DNA of 64,000 nt from Ensifer sp. WSM1721 (GTDB taxonomy: Bacteria > Pseudomonadota > Alphaproteobacteria > Rhizobiales > Rhizobiaceae): contig NZ_CP165782.1 of assembly GCF_000513895.2 (NCBI RefSeq), positions 1,798,001-1,862,000 of the forward strand, read 5' to 3'. Of this stretch, positions 1-9,465 are shown piece by piece. The stretch's first letter is position 1. Each line of letters begins with the position of its first letter. The translations under genes were made by a program, and so were the position numbers. The notes under the pieces were generated by a model. It ran no database searches and was not told the origin of the DNA. It worked only from the letters and a program-made list of their open reading frames with translations.

Positions 1-1085
1 ACGCGGATCATGTTCATATTGGCATCGACCGCCGAACGAAGCAGATCCTCGACGGCCTCCGGCGTGACGCGCGACATTAGGGCGTCCGCCGGTATCCAGT
101 TCGCTCCACGGCAGAAGATCTCGCGCCCGTTGACCCGGAAAGCGAAACGGCTGCCCGCCTCGTCCTTGTCGGTGACGAGTTCGATCGTGCGGAAGCCGAT
201 CTGGCGCGTGACGCTCTCCTCGGGCGTCTCCACAGTGAGGATCGAGAGCGCCTGCTCACCACTGCCGGCCGGCCACCAGCGCCTGGGCTCCGGCACGGTG
301 AAGACGTGGATGACGCGCGTTTCGCCGGCGCCGACCGCGCAATCCAATCGCTCCCGCACGCCGTCGAGTTCGAAATGAATGGGGATGATGCCAGGATCGC
401 GGGCAAAGAGCGTGACGGTGACCTGAAGATCGACCGAGCCGTCTTCCAACCAGACCTGACGTGTCGCGACGTGCTCGATGCGCGCCGTCTCCAATCGGCA
501 GAGCGCGAGCGAGCCGTAGACGCCGAGGGGCGCGATGGCGATGTTCCAGTCCCAGCCGAAATGGCATTGCGGCTTGCGCAGCATGTTGCCATTGGCAATC
601 GGCGAATTGCCCTCGTGATAAGGCACGTAGAAGGGTTGCGCCGCCTGTCGCCGCGCCCCTTCGGCGATCGCCGAATGAAGCACGATGCGGATGCGGTTCT
701 CCCCTGCGACAAGTGCCTCCGATACATCCGGACGATGACGGCGGAAGCAATTGTCGGCCTTAAGCACCAGCCGGTCATTAACGAAGACGGAAGCGATCGT
801 ATCGATGCTCTCGAAATCGAGGTACCAATGCCCTTCCAGATCGCCTCGATCGATGGCGACGGTGCGCTCGAGCACCCATTCCTTGTGCGCCACCCATTGG
901 ACCTCCGCCTCGTTCCTCCCGTGATAGGGATCGGCAATGATGCCGGCCCGCTGAAGCGCGCTGTGTACATCGCCCGGCAGCGCGATGGTCGAGGCGTGGC
1001 TGTTGTCGGCCGAGGCGAGCAGCCAGTCGCCGGAAAGATCGATGCGGATGGCGTCGCTGTTCAAGGTTTCGGCAGGCATTTCCAT
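1..1085 (-). CDS. Beta-mannosidase-like glycoside hydrolase family 2 protein (3' part outside window)
   Basis: The frame is open from ATG 1085 to the window edge, giving about 361 N-terminal residues; the rest lies outside. The visible part reads as a GH2 sugar-binding jelly roll (ISLSGDW-type opening IRIDLSGDWLLA, then GDVHSALQRAG, GHWYLDFESIDTIASVFVND and CHFGWDWNIAIAPLGVYGS), followed by the immunoglobulin-like domain and the start of the TIM barrel (FRVNGREIFCRGANWIPADA). The FGWDW and GANWIPAD blocks are typical of beta-mannosidases rather than beta-galactosidases. It is the last visible gene of a sugar-importer operon, 84 bp after the ATPase gene, so cytoplasmic hydrolysis of an imported mannoside is the likely role (inference). 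ATG 1079 is an alternative start. The catalytic Glu residues are not in view. Confidence 0.85.
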   Translation of the reverse strand, partial: MEMPAETLNSDAIRIDLSGDWLLASADNSHASTIALPGDVHSALQRAGIIADPYHGRNEAEVQWVAHKEWVLERTVAIDRGDLEGHWYLDFESIDTIASVFVNDRLVLKADNCFRRHRPDVSEALVAGENRIRIVLHSAIAEGARRQAAQPFYVPYHEGNSPIANGNMLRKPQCHFGWDWNIAIAPLGVYGSLALCRLETARIEHVATRQVWLEDGSVDLQVTVTLFARDPGIIPIHFELDGVRERLDCAVGAGETRVIHVFTVPEPRRWWPAGSGEQALSILTVETPEESVTRQIGFRTIELVTDKDEAGSRFAFRVNGREIFCRGANWIPADALMSRVTPEAVEDLLRSAVDANMNMIR

Positions 1086-1169
1086 AGTCCGATCACACCC
1101 CGGCGTCCCCGCCGGCACTATTTCATCGATGCGAACCGCAACCTCGCCCCGGCTCGCGCTTCGCAATCG

Positions 1170-2252
1170 TCAAAGACGCTTTTCGCTGGCGGCGTCGAAG
1201 ATCGAAGCGACACCCATGTCGAAGGAGAGGCGCACGGTGCTGCCCGGCGGATAGCGGCGCTGCCCGGCGAGCCGCACTGACATCGACTGGCCGGCGAGCG
1301 TCAGCCAGAGCAAGTTATCGGCGCCCATCGGCTCTTCGATGTCCACCATCGCCTGGTGGGCGTCACCTGCCCCGGGCTCGTCGACCTTCACGTGCTCCGG
1401 CCGCACGCCGAGCACCACCTTCTGTCCCCGCTGGAGCTTCGTGCGCGCGGGATAGGCGCTGACGTCGAAGGCGACGCCATCGACGCGGACGAAGTTGCGC
1501 CCTTCCCTCGCCTCCACCTCGCCGCGGAAGAAGTTCATCGATGGCGAACCGATGAAGCCGGCGACGAAGAGGTTCTCCGGCGCGTTGTAGATCGTCATCG
1601 GATCGCCAAGCTGCTGGATGACGCCGCTCTTCATCACCGCAATGCGATCGGCGAGCGTCAGCGCCTCGATCTGGTCGTGGGTGACATAGATCATCGTATT
1701 CTTCAGCGACTGGTGCAGCCGTTTGATCTCGACGCGCAGTTCCGAGCGCAACTTGGCATCGAGGTTCGACAGCGGCTCGTCGAACAGGAAGACATCGACG
1801 TCGCGCACCAGCGCGCGGCCGATCGCCACGCGCTGGCGCTGCCCACCGGAGAGCTCCGACGGCTTGCGCTTGAGGAGCGGCTCGATCTGCAGGATTTCCG
1901 CAGCACGCTTGACCCGCTTGTCGATTTCCGCCTGCGGCACCTTGGCGACCTGCAAACCGAAGGAGAGGTTTTTCTCGACCGTCATCTGCGGATAGAGCGC
2001 GTAGGACTGGAACACCATGCCGATGCCGCGGTCCTTCGGCTCCTCCCAGGTGACATTGCGATCATGGATGAAGATCTGCCCGTCGGAAACGTCGAGCAGG
2101 CCGGCGATGCAATTCAAGAGCGTGGATTTGCCGCATCCCGATGAGCCGAGAAGCACCAGGAACTCGCCGTGATCGATATCGAGGTTGAGCTTGTCGAGCA
2201 CCGTGACGGCGCCGAAATTCAGCGACAGATCCCTGACAGATACACTGGTCAT
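1170..2252 (-). CDS. Sugar ABC transporter ATP-binding protein (MalK/UgpC type)
   Basis: 360-residue ATPase that energises the adjacent sugar importer on the inner face of the membrane. Visible motifs are Walker A GSSGCGKST (about residue 37), the Q-loop, the signature LSGGQRQRVAIGRAL, Walker B VDVFLFDEP and the switch His in YVTHDQ. The C-terminal 120 residues match the TOBE/OB regulatory domain of MalK/UgpC ATPases (VVLGVRPEHVKV). The start lies 6 bp after the second permease stop, which indicates co-transcription. Length is normal for the family. Confidence 0.95.
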   Translation of the reverse strand: MTSVSVRDLSLNFGAVTVLDKLNLDIDHGEFLVLLGSSGCGKSTLLNCIAGLLDVSDGQIFIHDRNVTWEEPKDRGIGMVFQSYALYPQMTVEKNLSFGLQVAKVPQAEIDKRVKRAAEILQIEPLLKRKPSELSGGQRQRVAIGRALVRDVDVFLFDEPLSNLDAKLRSELRVEIKRLHQSLKNTMIYVTHDQIEALTLADRIAVMKSGVIQQLGDPMTIYNAPENLFVAGFIGSPSMNFFRGEVEAREGRNFVRVDGVAFDVSAYPARTKLQRGQKVVLGVRPEHVKVDEPGAGDAHQAMVDIEEPMGADNLLWLTLAGQSMSVRLAGQRRYPPGSTVRLSFDMGVASIFDAASEKRL

Positions 2253-2258
2253 CCTTGC

Positions 2259-3200
2259 TTATCCTTTCACTGCGCCGGCTGCGATGCCGCGTACGAACAG
2301 GCGGCCCGAGACGAAATAGACGGTCAGCGGCACAAGGCCGGTCAGGATCGTCGCCGCCATGTTGACGTTGTATTCCTTCACGCCCTGGACCGAATTGACG
2401 ATGTTGTTGAGCTGAACGGTCATCGGGTAGTATTCCGGTCGGGTGAAGACCACGCCGAACAGAAAGTCGTTCCAGATGCCGGTGACCTGCAGGATCATCG
2501 CGACAACGAAGATCGGCAGCGACATCGGCAGCATGATCTTGAAATAGATCGTCCAGAACCCGGCACCGTCGACGCGGGCCGCCTTGAACAACTCCTCCGG
2601 CAGCCCCGCGAAATAGTTGCGGAAGAGCAAAGTCAGGATCGGCATTCCGAAGATCGTGTGCACGATGACAAGGCCGGTCAGAGTGCCGTAGACGCCCATT
2701 TCCCTGAGCACGATCACGATCGGGTAGATCATCACCTGATAGGGAATGAAGGCACCGACGATCAGGATGGTGAAGAACAGGTCCGCCCCCTTGAAGCGCC
2801 AGTTGGCGAGTGCATAGCCGTTCACCGAAGCGACTGCGATCGAGATGATCACCGACGGCACGGTGATGCGTACCGAATTCCAGAAGCCGCGCGACAGCCC
2901 GTCGCAATTGAGCCCGGTGCAGGCTTCGGCCCAGGCTTTCACCCAGGGCTCGAAGGTGATTTCGAGCGGCGGCGCGAAGATATTGCCGACGCGAATCTCC
3001 GGCATGCCCTTGAGCGACGTCACGATCATCACGTAGAGCGGCAGCAGATAATAGAGAGAGACGACGATCAGCGTGCCGTAGACGATGATGTTACGGCGGG
3101 AAAGCCTCCTGCGGGGTTTGGCTCCCCGCGGCCCGACCTTGACCCTGTCGGAAGCCGCATCGTACGCCGTAACCATGCCGTTGTTTGCAATGTCATCCAC
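2259..3200 (-). CDS. Carbohydrate ABC transporter permease (MalG type)
   Basis: 313-residue inner-membrane protein with a cytoplasmic N-terminal stretch, about six hydrophobic segments and the EAA loop that docks the ATPase (EELFKAARVDGAGFWTIYFK). It ends with the MalG-like RLFVRGIAAGAVKG. The start is taken as GTG 3200: it overlaps the upstream permease stop by 8 bp and follows a strong GGAGGG ribosome site. It pairs with the MalF-type permease just upstream. Confidence 0.93.
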   Translation of the reverse strand: MDDIANNGMVTAYDAASDRVKVGPRGAKPRRRLSRRNIIVYGTLIVVSLYYLLPLYVMIVTSLKGMPEIRVGNIFAPPLEITFEPWVKAWAEACTGLNCDGLSRGFWNSVRITVPSVIISIAVASVNGYALANWRFKGADLFFTILIVGAFIPYQVMIYPIVIVLREMGVYGTLTGLVIVHTIFGMPILTLLFRNYFAGLPEELFKAARVDGAGFWTIYFKIMLPMSLPIFVVAMILQVTGIWNDFLFGVVFTRPEYYPMTVQLNNIVNSVQGVKEYNVNMAATILTGLVPLTVYFVSGRLFVRGIAAGAVKG

Positions 3201-4101
3201 GCTTGCGCCCTCCCCCGAATTCCAGATACGCCCACGGCACGATGATTATGGCGACGGTCAGGAGCATCATGGTGGAGGCGGCAAAGCCCTGCCCCAGGTT
3301 CTGCGCCTGGAACATGTAGTCGTAGACGTATTTGGCGGGTACCTCGGAGGCGATGCCGGGGCCGCCGCTCGTCTGCGCCACCACGAGGTCGTAAACCTTG
3401 ACGATGCCGCTTGCGATGATCACGAGCGTCGTGATGAAGACGCCGCGCATCATCGGGATGATGATCAGCACATAGGTCTTCCACATCGGAATGCCGTCGA
3501 CCCGCGCCGCCTTCCAGATGTCCTCGTCGATGCCACGCAGGCCGGCGAGCATCAGGCACATCACAAGGCCGGTGCCCTGCCAGAGTGCGGCGATCAGGAT
3601 GCCGTAGATGACGATGTCGGAATTATAGAGCGGGTCGAAGTTGAAGCTCGTCCAGCCGAGCGACCGCACAATCGACTGTGCTCCGTATTGCGGATTGAGC
3701 AGCCACTGCCAGACCAGGCCCGTGACGATGAACGACAGGGCGAAAGGATAGAGCATGATCGTCCGGAATGTATTCTCGAAACGGATCTTCTGGTCCATCA
3801 GCGCGGCCAGCACGAAACCGATGACGAGGCTGAAGATCAGCGACAAGACGCCGTAGATGGCGAGATTCTCGATCGAGACGAGCCAGCGTGGTGCCGCCCA
3901 TAGCCGCTCGTATTGGTCTAGACCGACGAAGGACAGGCGCGGCAGCAGCTTGGAGTTGGTGAAGGAATAAAGAACTGTCCAGGCTGTGCCGCCGACGAAA
4001 ATGACCACGGCTGTCAGGATCATCGGAATAGAGGCGATCTTCGCATTCAGGTTCCGCAACCACTGATTCGGCCGAGCCGAGCCGCGTGTTTGACCTGTCA
4101 T
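3193..4101 (-). CDS. Carbohydrate ABC transporter permease (MalF type)
   Basis: 302-residue inner-membrane permease of the binding-protein-dependent family. Hydrophobic segments start near residue 20 (IPMILTAVVIFVGGTAWTVL). The EAA motif is near residue 210 (EDIWKAARVDGIPMWKTYVL). ATG 4101 is preferred over an upstream in-frame start because GGAG lies 5-8 bp before it. The stop overlaps the next permease start. The gap of about 285 bp to the binding-protein gene contains a hairpin. Confidence 0.93.
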   Translation of the reverse strand: MTGQTRGSARPNQWLRNLNAKIASIPMILTAVVIFVGGTAWTVLYSFTNSKLLPRLSFVGLDQYERLWAAPRWLVSIENLAIYGVLSLIFSLVIGFVLAALMDQKIRFENTFRTIMLYPFALSFIVTGLVWQWLLNPQYGAQSIVRSLGWTSFNFDPLYNSDIVIYGILIAALWQGTGLVMCLMLAGLRGIDEDIWKAARVDGIPMWKTYVLIIIPMMRGVFITTLVIIASGIVKVYDLVVAQTSGGPGIASEVPAKYVYDYMFQAQNLGQGFAASTMMLLTVAIIIVPWAYLEFGGGRKRG

Positions 4102-4349
4102 GTTTGCTCCTCCGGAACTGCAATATGTCAATGGGCGAGCAAGCTACTGCCACGCCAACCGCCTCACCCGGCTATCGCCCTGCCAGCCACGCCGCGTTCA
4201 CGTGAATTCATAACGAACGCTCAGAACGCTCTGATTAAAAGCCATTTAATCCGTCCTTGGTAATCCAGCTCGAAGGCGGACGCTCCTCGCACGCCGACGC
4301 CATCAGACATCGACACGCGTGCCCGGCGCGAGCGCGTCGTGCCGAATGG

Positions 4350-4371
4350 GGCCCCGCGAATGCGCGGGGCC
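4350..4371. terminator. GC-rich hairpin between binding-protein and permease genes
   Basis: Perfect 9-bp stem GGCCCCGCG/CGCGGGGCC with loop AATG, 15 bp after the binding-protein stop and before the permease genes. There is no strong U-tract, so it may act as a partial terminator or an RNA-stabilising stem that lets the binding protein be made in excess over the membrane parts. This is common in sugar ABC operons; the role here is inferred. Confidence 0.6.
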
Positions 4372-4386
4372 TTCAGGCGGAGAACG

Positions 4387-5622
4387 TCAGTCCGCCGCTG
4401 CGATGATCTCGGCAAAGCGCTTCTGCGCATCCTCCGGAGTTATCGACGAGTTTGCAAAGAACTCGGAGAAGAGGTCTTCCTTCTGCTTCTGGCTGTCTTG
4501 CGAGAGAAGCTCGTCGGTGCTCTGGATCACGTTGCCCTTGGCAAGAATCTCGAGCCCCTTCTTCATGCAATCATTGGCGGTCGCGAGATCCACGTCACCA
4601 CGCACCGGCAACGAGCCCTTTTTCAGGTTAAAGGCGACCTGCGTCTCGGGCTTCAGCAGCGTCGATGCCAACTGCTCCTGCGCCTTCGACTTTTCCTCGT
4701 CCTCGATCAGCGGGAAGTAGAACGCATCGCCTCCGGTCGAGATCACCTCGTTGACGCCGAGGCCCGGAAGGCAGGTGTAGTCCACGCCGGCCTTCTGGCC
4801 TGCGAGCTGGAACTCGCCCTGCGCCCAGTCGCCCATGATCTGGCCGCCGGCTTTACCGGTTATGACAAGGTTCGTCGCCTGATTCCAGTCCTGGACATTG
4901 CTGCCCTTCGACATCTTGCGCGCGTCGTCGGCAGCCTTGAAGACCTTCGCTATTTCCGGTCCGGCGGCGACTTCCTCGTCCTTTTTGGAAAAGACCTGCT
5001 CGAACACGTCCTTCCCGGCGATCGCGACTATCAGGACATCGAATGCCCCGGATGCCTGCCATGGCTGACCGCCGAGGGCCAGAGGTATGATACCGGCCTT
5101 TTCAAGCGCCGGTGCCGCTGCGACGAATTCGTCCCAGTTCTTCGGAACTGGGACGCCAGCCTGCTTGAAGGCGGCGTTCGAGAGCCACAGCCACTGCCAG
5201 GAATGGATGTTGACGGGCGCGCAGTAGATCTTGCCCTCTATGGTGCAGGAGTCGAGCAGGCTCGAGGGCTTGACGATCTCCTTCCAGTTTTCGCGCGTGG
5301 CGACATCGGTCAGGTCGCGCATCAGCCCCGCCTGCACCAACTCTTCCGCCTGACGGCCATGGTTGAACTGGGTGGCGCCCATCGGGTCGCCCCCGGTAAT
5401 GCGGCTCACCATGATCGGTCGCGCCGTTCCGCCGGAGCCGGCGATCGCGCCGTCGACCCATTTGTTGCCGGTCGCATCGAATGCCTTGGCAAGCTCGGCG
5501 ACCGCCGCGGCCTCACCACCCGAGGTCCACCAATGCGTGACCTCCAGATCGGTGGCGTTGGCTGCACCGAGCGGCAAGGCGACGGTTGCTGCCAGAGCGC
5601 CGGCCAGAGAACGTAATTTCAT
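4387..5622 (-). CDS. Extracellular sugar-binding protein of ABC transporter
   Basis: 411-residue family 1 solute-binding protein. A Sec signal peptide of about 23 residues (MKLRSLAGALAATVALPLGA, then ANA) precedes the mature start TDLEVTHWWTSGGEAAAVAE, which is typical of glucose/oligosaccharide-binding proteins. ATG 5622 follows GGGAGGAG. It is the first gene of the importer operon, and a LacI-type operator sits 16-29 bp upstream of its start. The downstream beta-mannosidase-like gene makes a mannoside a plausible ligand, but sequence alone does not fix the sugar. Confidence 0.93.
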   Translation of the reverse strand: MKLRSLAGALAATVALPLGAANATDLEVTHWWTSGGEAAAVAELAKAFDATGNKWVDGAIAGSGGTARPIMVSRITGGDPMGATQFNHGRQAEELVQAGLMRDLTDVATRENWKEIVKPSSLLDSCTIEGKIYCAPVNIHSWQWLWLSNAAFKQAGVPVPKNWDEFVAAAPALEKAGIIPLALGGQPWQASGAFDVLIVAIAGKDVFEQVFSKKDEEVAAGPEIAKVFKAADDARKMSKGSNVQDWNQATNLVITGKAGGQIMGDWAQGEFQLAGQKAGVDYTCLPGLGVNEVISTGGDAFYFPLIEDEEKSKAQEQLASTLLKPETQVAFNLKKGSLPVRGDVDLATANDCMKKGLEILAKGNVIQSTDELLSQDSQKQKEDLFSEFFANSSITPEDAQKRFAEIIAAAD

Positions 5623-5637
5623 GAGTCTCCTCCCTCA

Positions 5638-5651
5638 CTGTAACGTTACCG
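5638..5651. promoter_or_regulatory. LacI-type operator, copy 1
   Basis: CTGTAACGTTACCG is a near-perfect palindrome centred on CG, just upstream of the binding-protein gene's ribosome site. It differs at two positions from the element at 5958. Spacing suggests it overlaps the importer operon's leader or transcription start, where binding would repress it. Confidence 0.7.
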
Positions 5652-5957
5652 TAAAAACTTAGTTCAATCGATTTCGAGACGCAACACCTGCAACGGCCAA
5701 TTCAGAACAAATATTCATTTGCGACTTTTGCGTGTATTCCGCTTCGGTCGAGAGTGCCCGAGCCGGGCATCCGAAAGCACCGGAAGCCTGCAAGAATTGA
5801 CATATAAACACTCGTAATTTCAGAACTTTTTCAACTCAGTGGTGGAAGTACAACGACTTGCGCTTCGCAGGCGCAGTGCCGGAATTTTGCAAATGCGAGA
5901 TTCAACCCTACGGTTATGCGCGTTGCACTGCAGCAACAAAAAAGCTCGACATCGCTA

Positions 5958-5971
5958 CTGTATCGTTACAG
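5958..5971. promoter_or_regulatory. LacI-type operator, copy 2
   Basis: CTGTATCGTTACAG is a palindrome sharing 12 of 14 positions with the copy at 5638. It lies about 150 bp before the LacI gene start, where it could autoregulate the regulator or loop with copy 1 over 320 bp. Confidence 0.65.
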
Positions 5972-6118
5972 ATTTGCTCCGATATGACGTCACCTCCACA
6001 AACCCCTGCGGTAACTTGGAGTGTGGATCTGTGAAGATGGCGTCGCGGAATGGTAGGGGGGCGGGGTTGCGTGTCGAAAGCGCTCCCCCTAGAGAACCCC
6101 TTGAGGAAGCGGGCTTAA

Positions 6119-7177
6119 GTGACGGGCATGGAAGGCAGAACAAAGAACAAAGCGGCGCCGGCGGAAGGCGGCAGGCCGACGCTGAAGACGATCGCCTTCA
6201 TGACCGGGCTCGGCATCACCACGGTATCGCGCGCGTTGAAGGACGCCCCCGATATCGGCGCGGAGACCAAGGAGCGCGTGCGCCTGGTGGCAAAACAGAT
6301 CGGCTATCAGCCGAACCGGGCGGGCGTGCGCCTGCGGACGGGCAAGACCAATGTCATCAGCCTCGTGCTGACGCTGGAGGAAGAGATCATGGGCATCACC
6401 AGCCCCATGGTCATCGGCATCACCGAGATCCTCGCCGGCACGCAATACCACCTGGTGGTCACGCCCTATAGCTCGGCCAAGGACCCACTCGGCCCCATCC
6501 GCTACATCCTGGATACGGGCGCGGCGGACGGCGTGATCATCTCGCGCACCGAGCCGCACGACCCGCGCGTGACGCTGCTCACCGAACGTCGCCTGCCCTT
6601 CGCCACCCACGGGCGCACCGAGATGGGCATCGTCCACCCTTTTCACGACTTCGACAACGAGCGCTTCGCCTACGAGGCGGTGCGCAGGCTCGTCGAACGC
6701 GGCCGGCGGCGCCTGGTGCTGCTGGAACCGCCGCCCAATCTCACCTTCCATTCGCATATGCGCACCGGCTTCGAGCGGGGCTTGCGAGACTTTGGCGCGG
6801 AATCCGTCAGTTTCCATCAGGTCAACATCGACCACAGCCTCGTCGCCATCCGTGATGCGTTCGAGAAGCTGATGCAATCCTCCGACGCTCCGGATGGCAT
6901 CGTCTCCGGCAGCGGCTCGGGGGCGATCGCCCTGATCGCCGGTGTCGAGGCGGCCGGCAAGAGGGTCGGCGAGCACGCCGACATGGTCTCCAAGGTGCCG
7001 AGCGACTTCCTGCGCTGGCTACGCCCGGAGGTCATGACCATGTACGAAGACATCCGCGTTGCCGGCCGCGAGCTCGCCAAGGCGGTAATCGGCCACATCG
7101 AAGGCCGGCCGCCCGAAACGTTGCAGAGCCTCAGCCAGCCGGAATTTCAGCCGCCGATGGCGAGGCCGGTCAGATAG
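6119..7177 (+). CDS. LacI-family transcriptional regulator of the sugar importer
   Basis: 352-residue repressor. The N-terminal helix-turn-helix is clear (PTLKTIAFMTGLGITTVSRA, then LKDAPDIGAETKERV), with the hinge YQPNRAGVRLRTGKTNVISL and a periplasmic-binding-like effector domain to the C-terminus. GTG 6119 is chosen over ATG 6128 because GAGGAAGC lies 8-9 bp before the GTG. It is divergent from the importer operon and presumably binds the two CTGTAWCGTTAC elements. The effector is probably a sugar carried by the importer (inference). Confidence 0.9.
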   Translation: MTGMEGRTKNKAAPAEGGRPTLKTIAFMTGLGITTVSRALKDAPDIGAETKERVRLVAKQIGYQPNRAGVRLRTGKTNVISLVLTLEEEIMGITSPMVIGITEILAGTQYHLVVTPYSSAKDPLGPIRYILDTGAADGVIISRTEPHDPRVTLLTERRLPFATHGRTEMGIVHPFHDFDNERFAYEAVRRLVERGRRRLVLLEPPPNLTFHSHMRTGFERGLRDFGAESVSFHQVNIDHSLVAIRDAFEKLMQSSDAPDGIVSGSGSGAIALIAGVEAAGKRVGEHADMVSKVPSDFLRWLRPEVMTMYEDIRVAGRELAKAVIGHIEGRPPETLQSLSQPEFQPPMARPVR

Positions 7178-7200
7178 CCTGACGAGGGCAGCCGCCCTCC

Positions 7201-7470
7201 TCAAATGCCTACGGCCGGCCAGTACTTGTCGTCGGTGAAATCGTGCGGAATGGGATTGAGCTGCCCCAGCTTCTCGGCAACCAAGTCGATCTGCATCTTC
7301 AGATAACGGATTGAATTGGGGATCGGCGCGCCGGTGGCAAGGCTGCGTACTCGCCATTGGTCGTAGCCGGACGCCCTTATGCGCCGCTCCGCCTCGTCGC
7401 GGATGCTTGCTGGCCCGGTAACGGGCGTGGTTTCGATCGCTTTGCCCCCTTCGATCACCCTGAATTTCAT
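7201..7470 (-). CDS. Conserved small protein of unknown function
   Basis: 89 residues starting MKFRVIEGGKAIETTPV and ending TDDKYWPAVGI. ATG 7470 has GGGAAGG 4-10 bp upstream and is preferred to the ATG at 7506. It is soluble and mixed alpha/beta, with one helix rich in Arg/Glu (IRDEAERRIRASGYDQWRVR). No signal peptide or recognised motif. It is convergent with the LacI gene and upstream of nothing obvious. Codon use looks native. Confidence 0.65.
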   Translation of the reverse strand: MKFRVIEGGKAIETTPVTGPASIRDEAERRIRASGYDQWRVRSLATGAPIPNSIRYLKMQIDLVAEKLGQLNPIPHDFTDDKYWPAVGI

Positions 7471-7569
7471 GCTGCCTTCCCAATTGCTCCCTGGTTGAGA
7501 TGCCATGAGCTTGTCGTGAAAGGGCGACCAGCGCCACCCTTCCTTTGGTAGAAACCAACTAAACTGATC

Positions 7570-9000
7570 CTACGCGTTCAGCCCACTGCCCCACGGCCCG
7601 TGGTGGCTATCGGCGCCGTCGACGCGGTCGAAGCCGTGAGCGCCGAAGAAGTCGCGCTGAGCCTGAATGACATTCGCGGTGCCGCGGCCGCGGCGGTAGC
7701 TGTCGAAATAGCCGAGCGCCGAGGCGAGCGCCGGCACCGGCAGGCCGCCGAGCACGGCTGCCGAGACGACGCGACGCAGCGCCCCGTCGGTCTCCTTGAC
7801 CATCGCCGCGAAGGCAGGTGTCACAATCAGGTTCGCCGCGTCCGGCGCCTTGGTGAAGGCGGTGGTGATCTCGTCGAGGAACTGCGAGCGGATGATGCAG
7901 CCGGCGCGCCAGATCTTGGCGATCGTCGGCATCGGCAGGCTCCAGTTGAACTCCTTCGAGGCGGCAGCCATCACCGCGAAGCCTTGCGCATAGGCACCGA
8001 TCTTGGCGTCGAGCAGCGCGTTTTCAAGATCCTTGATGAAGGCGCCTTTGTCCTCCACCTTGAATTCACCGACGGATGGCAGTCCGAGGATCTTTTCCGC
8101 CGCCTCGCGCTCCTCCTTCATCGAGGAGATGCTGCGGGCGGCAACCGCCGCTTCGATGGCGGTCGCCGGCACACCCATGTTCTGCGCCTCGATCACCGAC
8201 CACTTGCCAGTGCCCTTCTGGCCGGCCTTGTCGAGGATCAGGTCGACGATCGGCCTGCCGGTCAGCGGGTCGGCCGCCCTCAGCACCTTCTCCGTGATCT
8301 CGATCAGGTAGGAATTGAGCCGGCCCTTGTTCCAGGCACCGAAGACCTCGCCGATCTCTTGCGCCGTCATCTTCAGCCCGTCGCGCAGGATGCCGTAGAT
8401 CTCGGCGATCATCTGCATGTCGGCGTATTCGATGCCGTTGTGGATCGTCTTGACGAAGTGGCCGGCGCCGTTCTCGCCGAGCCAGGCGACGCAAGGATCG
8501 CTCTCATATTTCGCTGCGATCGAGGTCAGCACCTTCTCGACTCGGGCGTAGGACTCCTCGGTGCCGCCGACCATGATCGACGGCCCGTGGCGCGCGCCCT
8601 CCTCGCCGCCGGAAACGCCCATGCCGATGAAGGTGAGGCCACTATCCTTCAGCGCATCGAAGCGGCGCATCGTGTCGCGGAAATTGGCGTTGCCGGCATC
8701 GATCATGATGTCACCCTTGGCGAGATGGGGCTTCAGTGCCTCCATCTGCTGATCGACCGGATCGCCGGCCTTGATCATGATGATGATCGGACGCGGCGGG
8801 CGGATCGCGGCGACGAAATCCTCGATCGTCTCGCACGGAACGATCTGGTCCTTGAGCGCTCCGGCCTCCGCATAGAACTTCCGCGTTGCATCGACCGTCC
8901 GGTTGAAAACGGCAATCTTGTTGCCCTTCTCAGCGATGTTGAGCGCGAGGTTCGACCCCATGACGCCGAGGCCGATTAGGCCGATTTCCGCCTGTGACAC
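7570..9000 (-). CDS. gnd: 6-phosphogluconate dehydrogenase, decarboxylating
   Basis: 476 residues, full length for the NADP-type enzyme that converts 6-phosphogluconate to ribulose 5-phosphate and CO2 in the oxidative pentose phosphate pathway. The N-terminal Rossmann motif IGLIGLGVMGSNLALN is followed by NRT, which favours NADP. The family signature GPSIMVGG and catalytic Lys region (GENGAGHFVKTIHNGIEY) are present, and the C-terminal tail contains GTANVIQAQRDFFGAHGF. GTG 9000 follows GGAGG at good spacing. It stands alone between unrelated genes. Confidence 0.97.
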   Translation of the reverse strand: MSQAEIGLIGLGVMGSNLALNIAEKGNKIAVFNRTVDATRKFYAEAGALKDQIVPCETIEDFVAAIRPPRPIIIMIKAGDPVDQQMEALKPHLAKGDIMIDAGNANFRDTMRRFDALKDSGLTFIGMGVSGGEEGARHGPSIMVGGTEESYARVEKVLTSIAAKYESDPCVAWLGENGAGHFVKTIHNGIEYADMQMIAEIYGILRDGLKMTAQEIGEVFGAWNKGRLNSYLIEITEKVLRAADPLTGRPIVDLILDKAGQKGTGKWSVIEAQNMGVPATAIEAAVAARSISSMKEEREAAEKILGLPSVGEFKVEDKGAFIKDLENALLDAKIGAYAQGFAVMAAASKEFNWSLPMPTIAKIWRAGCIIRSQFLDEITTAFTKAPDAANLIVTPAFAAMVKETDGALRRVVSAAVLGGLPVPALASALGYFDSYRRGRGTANVIQAQRDFFGAHGFDRVDGADSHHGPWGSGLNA

Positions 9001-9460
9001 GTGATTGCCTCCATTGGACAGGAGGGGCGGACACGGGGTCGCGATGGAGCGTTTCGTGCCGGCCCCTCGAATTGATCTGCGCGTGTCTGTCAGCCTCGAA
9101 GGAAGAGGCCAGTCGGGACACGCGGCGCGGAGGCTGTTTTGGCACTCAAATCGATTTACGACAAGCCACTCCTGGCAAATTCAATCCTTTTCCGGCTCGT
9201 CATTACAGCCATCGAGCACACGCCACGATGCGCTTTCGAAGTCCTCGTACTGACCGCCCTTCAGCGCCCAGAGGACGGTCGCAAGCCCGGGGCCGCCGAG
9301 AAGTGTCGTTCCCGCTTTCCACGCCGCAGACTATCCGGAGCTGCAGGGAAGGATCGATCGCGAGATCTGGTCGCGCGACTAAATTAATTCGATGCATGTC
9401 CCGCAAACACCAAACTTTTGCGCGATATGCATGGGAAAGACGCGGGCCGCTGGCGCTAGC
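9001..9460. other. Intergenic region upstream of gnd
   Basis: About 460 bp between gnd and the decayed SRPBCC gene. No frame has convincing codon bias with a ribosome site, and no RNA gene or strong palindrome was recognised. It probably contains the gnd promoter (leftward) and degraded sequence. Confidence 0.5.
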
Positions 9461-9465
9461 CCGCG

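Larger units (their letters stand above)
5623..6118. other. Divergent intergenic region between importer operon and LacI gene
   Basis: 496 bp without a convincing gene. It holds both operator copies, an AT-rich stretch around 5700-5830 suited to promoters, and the LacI gene's ribosome site GAGGAAG at 6103. Short open frames inside have no codon bias or ribosome sites. Confidence 0.7.

Noticed and set aside
4339..5616. 425-codon plus-strand frame opposite the sugar-binding protein gene
   Set aside because: Shadow of the binding-protein gene, whose signal peptide, family motifs and ribosome site are clear on the other strand.
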